NCBI RefSeq assembly: GCF_030463565.1
Contig: NC_134646.1
Coordinates: forward strand, 18,442,001-18,506,000
Length of the DNA stretch: 64,000 nucleotides
Reading direction: 5' to 3'
From: Pelecanus crispus
Lineage: Eukaryota > Chordata > Aves > Pelecaniformes > Pelecanidae
Part shown: piece by piece, positions 47,601 to 59,600 of the stretch
How the letters are laid out: the number at the start of each line of letters is the position of its first letter
Position numbering within the stretch: the first letter of the stretch is position 1
The notes under the pieces: generated by a model
What the model was told of the DNA's origin: nothing
Seen by the model: the letters and a program-made list of their open reading frames with translations, nothing else
Databases searched by the model: none
Translations under genes and position numbers: made by a program

Positions 47601-50600
47601 GACATAAATGTGAAAAAGAAAGGAAAGCCTAGGCAGTTAAAAATGTGCCATTTGAGGGTCTGTATTAACATGAATATGACTATTAGCTTTTAACCTTAAC
47701 TAAACAGGACAATATTTTCAGAAAAATGTAAATTTGGATGCTCATGCATAGTGGATTTGCATGTGGGAGAGGAAACAAACACATGTAAGGTCACCCACAG
47801 TAGATCACAGAGGCTGGCTCCTATATAGCAAACACGTCACGTGTCCTGCTGGTTTCTGGATCTGCCAGCAGCATACATGATCCTATGAAATGAGAATGTA
47901 AGCACTAAAATCCATCTCGTTGCATTTGCTGAAGCCTAGCAACTGCAGATCTTGTAGTGACAGGACAAAAGATACACAGAAACATTTTTCTATGCACCTG
48001 CTTGGCCAATTCAGGTAACATGGGCCAGGCCAAATTCTGCATCCAATGTCACAAGGAGTGTGATGTGTGATGTGTGATGCCATTAATGTGTGACCTCAGA
48101 TTCCTCAGCCCAAATGACCATGCATCCATTTGTACTTTGGACTGAATAAAAATGAGTAAGATCAGAAGGGGAAAAGAGTGATGGCTTTGGAAGGATTAAT
48201 AACAAAGGCCAGAAAAGAAACAGGAAATGCAAACTACTGTACCTGAAATAACATGTTCGGAAAAGTGTTTAAAAATAGTAACTAGCAACATGACAAGTAG
48301 TAACACAAATCATTTTTGGGACTCAAATTAAGCACATCTTAATAAAATATTTTGGTGCACGAATTAAAAACAATTAGTCAATCATATAATATGGCTAGTA
48401 GGACAGATTTCATAGCCCTCTTTCTACGCAGTACAAGGGCACTGTATTCATATCCAGCCACTAAATAACACTAACAGTAATAGAAGACTTAAGGGAGTGG
48501 TTCTGAGGAAAGACTGAAAGTAATGTTAACAGCCTGATTTATAACAGAAGATCAAAAAGGTAACTGCATTGAAGTGGAGAAAACCAGAAAAAAACAAGAG
48601 AAAGGTATGAATATCTACAAAAAAGGGGAATGACTGACTTTAGTACATGAAGAAAAAATAGAATAACATGATGCAGTTTAAAGGAAACCTGTACATCGGA
48701 TTTAAAATAAAGCACTGACAAAACTGATTAGGCAAATATAATCCTCCAAGAGAAATTGTGAAATGAAGTACGATCACATGAGCTTTTTCTGGCTGGAAGG
48801 GGGCAAAACCCTGGAACATACACTTACCGTGCAGATCTACCTTGTATCGGAAAGGAGAGTAACTCAGGGATCAAGTCTTTCACTCATCTCTCTGAGTTGG
48901 TAATAGCGTTCTACAGAGGTCATCTCTACACAGCAGGGCTTTAATTTGTGCCACAGGGTCACCTAACTTTCTCAGATGCTGACCAGTCAACAGATTTAGT
49001 CAGAAGTTAACTGAACTTCACAGCTAGGAGCAGTGAAACACTCACAGACTATGTAACCTCATTTTGGCAATATACAAAAACATCTTACCAAGTGTATGTT
49101 TTTCCCTGAAAATTCAAGTTGTCAATTACATGGTTTAGGTTTGAGAATAATTTAATTATGTGATATATTTTTCAGTTGTATAGCTGTAGGTATTCAACTA
49201 CCTGAGGTGATTTATACTTTTAGAACACAAGTTTATGCTATAAACATCGCTGAGTTATAGAGATCTCTCTTTCAATTATATTCTATGTTTATAGTTTCTG
49301 TTGTAGAAAACAAACATTTCTCAAGGCTATTCGTTTGACAGTTGATCGTGTAGTTGCACTGCCTTGTTAGTTTTACTTTGTCACTGTGCAGCTAAGGTTC
49401 AATCAATTCCATCAAAACAAGAAATAAGCTTTTGCTCTTTCATATTAGTTAAAAAAAAATATTTAATCCATAAGAGTTCCTCAACTTTTTTGTTTCAAGT
49501 TGTCCTCTCTATACAGTAATATCAAATTTTACCATATGCACTCAGATATCCCTTTTTGACAGAACAAATTTTCTAGTTAATGTTTTATTTGACAGCTGTG
49601 CTACAAATAATTAAAAGAAAAAGAAGACTCAAATCTCTGCACTACTGAATCTAAAATGCTGTCTAGAAATCATTCACGCTGCTGGAGGAAGGTTTTATTG
49701 TACTTCTGCTATACTAGCTGTGCTGAGAACCCATGATTTATGTTACAAGTATATCCTGTTAAAAAAGCCCAAACACAAGATCTAGTAGGAAAAAGGTTCC
49801 CTTTTTGTGTAAATGCTAAAATACAACTGAATTCAACACTTGCAATCACTTGCCATTGTGTATCACTGATCACATCATCTTTTTCCCTTGCTGTTCTGCT
49901 GATTTCAGAATAAGTATTTCACTACTGTATTCTCATTTTAATTCAAAGCAAAATAAACTACATCTGAATTCACTTGATTTGAGATAGAACTAGAGTTGCT
50001 ATATTGACAAACAGGAGACGCAGAAAACACAAATTTTCTGCAACTTCTTTGACAACTGTATTTTCATTTATACCACAATTAGCTACAGTAGTAACGAGAT
50101 GCCTGGTGTATCTGACTTATACACAGAAGACGTAACTTCGTGAGATATTTGTAGTTCAGACTGATACAGGACAAAGCTACCAAATTCATACAAGTTCCTT
50201 CTGTAGGTGTAAAATAAAATATATCCTCCAACATAAAATAATTAGCTCCCCTATTCATATAAATCAAGAATATACACTGAATATTTATCACTTCTATCTC
50301 ACTTTTCTGAAGACCTCCTTCAAATTCACAGTTTTATGTAAATTTATTTTCATCAATGAGAAAATTAAACTAAGAAGGGTCTAACAAGATGTCTGCGTAA
50401 TGAATTGTAGGCAGTCAATATGAAGTAAATGGAACTTCTCCTTTATACTTAAGGCTTTAAAATCGCAAAACTGACAGATACGCTAAAATATGCCATGAGA
50501 TCTAGTCTTAACAGATTTCATTAAAGACCATCCTGTTTTGTTAAACATTTTGGTTTGCCAAGTGTGAAAAACACTATTAACTAATATATTTAAGAAATGA

Positions 50601-53600
50601 TGACAAACATGTAGGATATTCCCTAGGGATTAATAACTTACTGGAAAGCTTGATGGCACACACACATTAACCACACCGGGTCATTAATCCCAAAGAAGTA
50701 CCTTGCAGTGAGGTCGCTATTCCCATTATAAGATAATGAAAGGGAAAAAAATCATACCTATTTTTTTCTGGGGCTCCATGGCTTTTAAATTCCTGTAGCT
50801 CTTACACTGAAAGATTCTTTTCTATTTAGCATGACACATGCATGACTTCAATGGTTTGGATACATGCCAGCTGACACACTAATTTAACTGCTGCCCATTA
50901 TATCGATCAGTTTATGTTATATGAAAGAATTCAGTGGCTCCAAATCAATTTTTCTATTATAGCATAGCTTTCAAACACTTTCATAAGTATCCTTTCACCA
51001 GATTTCAGGACTTCACGTCTGTTCTTATTCTGTGGTGCTTGCCTGTATTTCCTCAAAAAAAATTCTCTGGTGCTGAAAACCAGCCAGAGTTAAATTCAAG
51101 TAAGCACTCTAAGAACAATTAATTCTCCTGGTATGCAAAGCTTCACAAAAACTCATTTACTTGTGGAAACTACAGTGTAAGAATAGGCGTGCCTGTCATA
51201 TAGATTTGAAGTGTGATGCTATGGTTAAACAAGAGCTCCTTGTCTTACATTTGCCACCATTCCACAAAAATGATGGCATACAATACACAGTAGCAGTGAG
51301 TAAGAAAAGATTTGACAAATATTATTAATAGGGGAATAAATACATACTCTGCTTTTTCCACCTGCTCTCCATTCCTTCTTTATTTGAAACAGTAGGTTGA
51401 CAATGAACAGAAAAATCTTTTAGGCTAGTCCCGTGTTTTAAAAATACACTACCTGAGTCAGTAGAATAAACTCGGAAACTCTTGTCCCAGAAGCCACAGA
51501 CCAAGATGTAACGATTATCAGAGGTGATGACAAAACACTGGGAATGTATCTGAATGCTTTGGTCTAAAAGGTCAGTGATTTGCCTTCTGTGCATACCTGT
51601 ATTGCTGGCTGAACAGAAAGACACACAAATAAGAAATTTTAGCACCCACATTCACAGAACAAAAGCACATTTTAGAAACTTACATTCACACCGAAACTAT
51701 TCTTCACTGCTGTTACTTGTTTTTTGTAACATTTTCTTTCTACTTTTACTATAAAATACTCATTACACTTCTGGGAACAATGCTAATTCCTTGTAGTATA
51801 TATTCTAAAGCAGAAGAAATCCCTTCTTTGAGTCAAATGCAGCTGACAAATATAAATGAAAGATTGCAAAAACAAACGATACATGAAAATATAATAAGCT
51901 TCCTTCCCCCCTTCTTCTAGTATAGGAAATTAAAAATTAAGAAACAAATGAAGGGAATGTAATTAGAAGACAGTACATACACATATATGCTATATAGTGG
52001 CTCAAATGCAGCAGACAATGGAATTATGATTTCAAAATCATACACAAGTATTTCATTACAAGCATTGTAATTTAAAAAAAAAATAACTGCAGTAAACATT
52101 ACTGCCGTTTCACACTTTTTTGAGCATTGCACAAAAATTAACCAGCTTATCTCCACAATCTCCTTTACGGTTGAGAGAAAATATTTATCCTACTTTGATC
52201 ACCTGCTGTTTTATTTCCCCAGATAATCTTGCATTGTGTACCCACAGAATGGATGGGAATTGATTAATGAACACATTTTTCATATTGTATTTTGTCCTTA
52301 TTAATTGATGTGTGTGCATATATATATGGGTCCTTATAGATATATATCATGAAAATACTACACTGTAGGAAGAACTTCTAATGCGCTTTGTTCCCAAGCG
52401 AACCTGACTCCCATCCCAGGCAAGTAAGTTCTCCTGCGCCTGGGTTTGCCCGCCAACTGCTTGGAGCACCATTACTTCCATTCCAGGTGGTCCCCAAGAC
52501 CTGTCTTTGTCCTGGTCTTGTGCTCTTCTTTACTCTTTGTTCTTTAACTTCTTTCCATTCTCACAGGCTAGCTATCCCCTAAGCTTTGGGCTTATTCCAT
52601 TTACTCTATATCAAATCCTTTATTTATTTACGCTTTCGCTATGTTTAAAATGTTGATACTGTCTTGTCCATATGGGTAGCAAATGATTTAGCAAGGTATT
52701 GCCAGTTGCTCTGCAGGTAACACATAATGGTGCCTTGACTGCTGTTGGGACCACTTAGACTAACAACAATGCATTATAAATGCACGGTGAAGCGTTCTGT
52801 ATCACAAAATAATGGCAAATAAACCCCCCCAAAAAACATGCAGCTGGACACATTCCGTGTGGATAAGACATTCAAACACTTCACCTGAAAAAGAGGTCTA
52901 GGATCTATGTCATATCAGACATTGCTGTTTTACATCTTCCTGTGCAACTGGAAAATGAGGACAGCAGGAATCCCTCCTTATGGCCAAGACAGCAACAAGA
53001 TTCCTGCTATAATCATAAAAGTGTAATTTTGTGGTCCTCTTAGGTGCCATTTCTAGGTAAATGTGTCTAGCCACAATTAAAAACCTTTAATATTATCTAC
53101 ATAATTACTTGCTTGTACCCAATGATGCTACTTAACAGTGACAAAGAAAGCCTTAAACCTTTTAAACTATGTCCAATGTAATCACAAGGCTGATTTGAGG
53201 TCTATTGTATGAAGATACTATTAAACCATTTTTCAGAACTGTGAACATTGATTTTAAAGGTGTTTACACCAAACAAAAGTCAAAGTATTTTGTAAATTAA
53301 AGGCAAGCCTGAAAATGGAATTATGATTTTAAAATTATGAAAAATGCAAATGAAAGTAAGAATTTTATTTCCTTCCTAATGTTCTTCACAGTATCTAGAA
53401 AAATCATCAGACAGGCCCGATGTGATTTTGGTTTGGTTTTTTTTTTTCTGTGATGTTTATTTGTATTTTTAAGATCTACTTGATAGAAGGTTTTAAAGCA
53501 GAACATACATTTCCTGCTCCAAACACTTTTTGGATAAAGTCTATTTCAGGAAGGAAAGGAGAGTTACAGCACATGTCCTCCTCATTATAAATTCTAAGTA

Positions 53601-56600
53601 TTGCATTATTCAGATGGAAATTGATTTTAAAAATTTTGGAAAAACATTTAAGTTTTATCAGGTCTATAAAATGGTTTAATATGCCCACACTGTTCCTGAT
53701 TTAACTATCATAGAGCTTACCCAGCAAAATGGCTACACAGCAACAGTCTGTATCTACAGACAGATACAATGCACTTCCTACTGTGATATGCGTATTAGTT
53801 TTGAAATTAATTCTCACTGGCCAACAGACCTGTCATTCAAACCTATCCAGGCAAGTTCATTTTTGCTCTGATTTTTTGATGCTTCTATAATAGGCCACTT
53901 CACTTCTTTTTCACTTAAACTACCATCCTGAAATGGACAGTTTAAAAAACAGAGCTAAGTTTGAAGTCTTACAGAATTGGGGGTGGGGGTAGGAAATCCT
54001 GTCGTCTTGCTCCTGTGAACTTGTGAATTGTCCTACAACTAGTTTGTATTTTGGGGTTAGGTTGTTTGAGGTTTTTTTGATCACGTTTAAGGTTCCATTT
54101 GCCATGCTACAGGCTCCTGAATTATAGTCCAAGTATGCACTCCCCAAAGTTGGCTCTGTAATGAAAGAACTGACCAAACTCTAACCATGCTAATAGAAAA
54201 ATCAGCTCTATATAAACTAATAAACCTCTATAATAAAAAGTCATGAATTGAATCTATTACACTGAGTCATTAAATAAGAGAGAGACATTCCTCCACCCCT
54301 TTTTAATAAGATAAAAACATACACAAATTTAAGTAGTGATGCTGATCAAAAGATGCAATACCCTTGAAAAATGAATACTAATATCTCAATACTAAAATGG
54401 AGTGGGCAATATATTTCAACTTTGAAACCGCTTTGCAAATACACATTAATCCCCTCAGCCCGAACAGCAGGTCTCTGAAGAAAGGATTGATCTCCTTTAA
54501 TGATGAAACCCTGGCACCATGGTTTTATTTTTCACAACACGGTGCAGTTAAGAACCCCACTGTTATTATGAAAATTTCCTCAGCAAAGGAGCTCCATCAC
54601 ATTACCAGTGCACCAATTCATCATAACGTGCCTCGCTCCTGCTCATCAACAAGTCTGAGTGATGAAAAGATCCAATATTATCCTGACAGTACTTCATGCA
54701 CATTCTCAATCACACATTATTACAGCATCCATATTAATTTTCACTGACACGCGTCCTAGGCCTGTTCAAATTAGGCAAACCAACGAGGGGGAGTTGATGA
54801 AATACCAGCATAGCCACAGCTCATTGCATTCCAATTTGCATGCAAATGGTTTATCAGGAAAATTCCATTCCCAGCAACCAGCAAGTGAAAAACAACCGTA
54901 ATCTACACTTCAGGGCCACCATACAGAGCTTAATGAATCGCAAAGAGAGAAGGAAGTGACAGACCTATGAGAGGATCGATTTCCACTGGCAGCTGGTAAG
55001 GCTGGTCTTGTACAGCACCTTGATGAGCTGGAATTCAGGAAAGAAGATTTTAAAACTCCGCATTTTTTTAATATGTAAAGCCACATACATTTTATAAATC
55101 AAAGCTACATCCTTTTTTTAAAACTATTCAAGATTCTTCCGCATCAATTGAATTAAAAAAAAAAAAATCCAGGTGCTTTTGCAGGCTGCTTATTAAACAT
55201 TTATTTTAGATTAGTGCTATTCTGAATGTATGCCATCAGCAGCAGCTCCGGTCCTGAGCCATAAGCTCTAGCAGATGCTTTACTGGCAACCTCTCCTGTC
55301 GCAACAAAACAAAATTAAGTGGTAAAGAGCACTGAAAACAAAATGTGACAACCATCTGCTGACTGTAGCAAATACTATTTTCCTCTTTACTTTTTAAAGC
55401 ACTGCTTTGAACAAGTGAAGCACAAAGGACATTTTTTTAAAAAAAGTCTGCTTATGATGCAGACAGGGAAATCTCATAGTCATCCAGTATTTAAGGATTC
55501 ATCCATCACCAAAAACTATTTATTTGCAAGTTTGCATAGAAGTTAATATATAATTCTGCTGACCTACATTTCATCTGAGCACCTGGCATAACGGTGAAAT
55601 GTTTACCTCCTGAATTTTCCTTCAGTGTTAAAAAAAAGCCTTTTTTTTCATAGCCTCACTAAAAACAAGCAAGCAAGCAAGAAAACTGCCTGCCTGCCCC
55701 ACCACCCCCCCCTGCCAACAGCCCACAAGACATTCTTGGAAGTGGAACCAAGAATAATGGCTGAATACTTACACCTACGATTCTTCTATCTACCATCCAT
55801 AGCTCAATACAAACATTAGTATCAATAGAAGGTTTTCATAAGTAATTGGGAAGTCAAAGCTCTGCTGCAAATGAAACACTAACACAGAACACAGAACAAA
55901 ACATGAAATCCATGAGACAAAATGGAGGCACCCCATTGGGTACCAGTGCCATTAGATGTCAGCAAAGCCACCAAACTCATATACAAAAGCAGGAATGAGA
56001 TTTTTAATTACACATCAGAGACAACTGGTCACTTGGCAACTTTTTTACCATGATGCCTCATTAGCAAAGACAATGCTAAGCCCACAGCAGGAGATATGGA
56101 GCAGTAATGACACCTGCCCTCTAATCCTAGCAGATCCCATTTTGGTATAAAATTTGAAGGCAACAATAGTGAAGGCCAGTCTCAGGAGTCCATACCCAGA
56201 TATCTTAAGCATAGTACTCCATTAACAGCCTGCAGCTGGTCAGCATGCTCTCAAAGAGGTGAGGCGGTGGATTTTTGTTGGGTTTTGGTTTTGTTTGGTT
56301 GGCTTTTGCTTGTCTTAACTGTAGGTTTTCTTGAGCTCTTTGTAAAGGCAAGACAAGTGTAAAATGCCTCTAAATGAAAAAATAGTGACTCAAAAGCACA
56401 GCTCACTGTCCTCCCTTTCAGAGGTGAGGGAAAAAGCAAAATCTGAAAGGTTTGTTTGACTTCAAACAGTTGATTACTACACACAACAATTGGTTGCTTC
56501 CTCGCAGATCATCAACTAGCAGACTTACGAGGAAATCAAAAGCAAATCCTACCACTTTAGAACCTCTTCTTTTCCCATGACTGTTGTATGTCCACAAAGG

Positions 56601-59600
56601 CTAGTTTTTAACAGCCTTGAATATTATACGCCCAAGGTCACACATCCAAGGTATGAGAGGATATTGCCATTCTCCTTTCAAACAAATGTCAAGAGCCCTG
56701 TAAATAGTTCTTGCTCACAACTTGTTATCTAGACAAGCCTCCCTTCCCCCCTTCCTTCCCACCCTCCTTTTCAAGCATTTCTTGGGTGGGTGAAATAATA
56801 CATAGATGTTTCTATTTGTACAATTTTGAGAGGTAATTTGTAAGAATTAGGAAAAAGTGTGGGAGTCATCTGGCTTTTTTCAAAATGTAATCAAGGACCA
56901 TGGGTCCAGATTTCTTAGTAGGAATTTCAGTGATGCAAGTATTACTCTCGTGCAAATATCTTCTATTTAAGTTATTTGAGTAGAAGCTCTTTTTTCCCTT
57001 CCTTGGAAAACCTTTGACCAGATTTACTGTATAGCACTGAAATAAACTACCTTTCACAGCTTGGGCCTGAGACTGTCATAGTCAGGGAAAGGAGGATGAG
57101 TGCATTTAAGATTAGTGAACATGAGACTTGAAAACAGAATTACTATATTCTCAAGTCCAACACATTTTTAAAGGAAAATTAATTTGATTGGTTGCTATGC
57201 AAATGGATATGTTGTTTTCCTTTCATATTGACAAATACATAAGCACCTAATAACTCTGGGATGGTTAAGTTACAGAAGACAGAGACTTCAAATATGTTTG
57301 ATCTTCTAATACTCATTGAGTGGCAAAACATCAGAATATGGTGTTCATAATCAACCAGAAAAAGATAGCAGAAAAAATTTCAGGGAAGTTCTACATGCTT
57401 TAAAACTTGTCTTTGACATGATATGGTTCAGGCTTCCATCCGACTGAAAAACAAATTCAAGAGGAAGAGTGTCACACTATCAATCAGATAGTGATACACT
57501 TTTTGTCTTCTTGCATAGTGCCTGATGGCCTGGAAAGCAATATACTGTTGTTACAAACCTTCTGTGTGCTACACGTTCTTACTACACAATAGGTCAGATT
57601 ACCTTTTTAAGGAGAAACTAAGTCCACATGTGAAGAGCACACTGTGTTAGTGAACTGGACTTGCTCTTCACACTTTAAATTTAAAACAGTTCTGCAACAA
57701 ATTTTGAAACAGACAACAGAAGTACTGCTTGATGGCAATGGTTTCTTAAGGTACTTACTTCAATTTACTTACCAGGAAGATTATGCCACTTGTTTACAGC
57801 AAATAGCCTATTTGCAGTAACTGTGATTACAGCAGGAGTGGCCAGACCAGGCTGGGTGTTGGCTGCTACATGAGTGACAGGAGAGTTGGATGGGAACTTT
57901 AGAACCATGATAACGCCCTGTTGAGCTTGGTCTGTGAACATCAACGGACTCTGCAGGAGGAGATACTGTTGAGTGCACACAACAAGAACCCAAATACACG
58001 GGAAAAGAAAACATGGGGAAGAGAAAAGAAGACAGGACAAGAGAAGGAAGACTGGATTAAAACACGCAAGATCCAAAAGCAGCTGCAGTAAAAAGCAAAT
58101 GTAGTAATAGTGGACAGGCTTGTGGAAACAACCATTTTAGGTAGAAAAACCTTCATGTACACTATTAATTTGAGGGCCTCGTTGAACACAGGGTGTCTGT
58201 ATACACACTTCGCTACAGATCACAGCAGATTAAACTGAAAGTTTCCAATCACCTATCTCTGCCAAAAGAATTCTCCTTCATATCTGCAGAGATAGTATGT
58301 CAAGGAAAGCATGCCAAACTAGGAGGGAACAAAAAAAAAAAAAAAAGTAAGCAAAAGAAATTCCTGCTCCCAGAGATTGTCTCAAGTTGCATTAAATTGG
58401 CAGACTGCAATTCTTTACAAGCCAGATGAGAACATGAAAGCACATTAAAATAAACAGATACACACATACGTTAGATATATGTTCTGTATATATTTCTGGT
58501 GTACAAAAATAAGATTTATGAATGCAAAGTAGAAGACTTCACTGCAAATGTGTTTCAAAGGACAAACGTAATTAAATGCAGTTGTGAAGAATATAAAGTG
58601 GACGTGATTACAGACACTATCCTGAGTTCTTTCTAGAAATACTAGAGGGAGGGAATGAATCCAGACTCTCATTTTCAGCATAATATTTTTAGGTTTTAGT
58701 TTTTCAATTTAGCAAGTTGAAAAGTTTAATAACTTTTTAACTAAGCTCTCTACAATACTGCAAATGTCAAAACAAAATATTGAGGACCTTAGATCCAGAT
58801 ACCAAGCATAAGGAGGAAAAGCAACACTTAATGGGTTTGTGATTGTGCGGTGTACCTAAAAAAGAGAAATCCCTTGAGATGTAGAAATACAACCATCCTA
58901 GTCACCAGTAGCCATGTTGCTCTAGTATTTGTAATTTTCTAATAACTGAATTAGAACACTAATGAAGTGTTCTTGGCTATTTTCCACCTGCAATATTTCA
59001 TTACATATATGTGTATGTAAGTGCATACATTTAATGTATATTTATACAGAACTAATAAAAAAATTAAATACATTTGCATTTTTATTATCACTCCTTTTTA
59101 AAAAGTTATTAGGAGTACTTAGAAAAACATATTGCTCTATGAATTCCTATTTACAGTCTTTGCATAAAGGTGTAAATAAAAGCAACTAATAAGCTACCCA
59201 GACACCCTTCTGAGCAAGTGGCTAAAAGCCAATCAATATTATGAGTTAATCCTCCCTGGATGCTCATTCAATTAAAGGTGTCAGTAATGCCTCATCTGAT
59301 GTGGCCTCAATTAAATCCTGCTATCTGATGGTTGAAAACACAAGGGGATACAGCAACAGCAGCAAAACCAGACAAATAGGCAGACTTCGTGTGACTGCTA
59401 ATTACTACACCTGGTGTATATTATGGCTTGTGCGCTTAACACAGCACGTGGTAGCTTTCAATTCGGCGGTATTCGTGCATACATGCACACACACACACGA
59501 AAACAGAAAACTCAGTAAATAATACAACTAGAAATAATCCAAAATTGTGACAGGAGAAACATCCTTACTGTATTTCAGCTCCAGGAATACTACTTTTAAA

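Larger units (their letters stand above)
46078..51452 (-). other. LRBA: LRBA intron carrying a young CR1 in antisense
   Basis: This 5.4 kb intron has a CR1 copy at about 46640-47516, a threefold 7-bp tandem repeat at 48059-48079, and otherwise AT-rich unique sequence. Confidence 0.85.

Noticed and set aside
51325-51452. Extension of the LRBA WD40 exon beyond its donor
   Set aside because: The next exon joins exactly in phase at 46077 and continues the WD40 sequence. The extra residues are intron read-through.
54397-54747. 116-codon open frame on the + strand
   Set aside because: No domain or splice partner. The block looks conserved for non-coding reasons, if at all.
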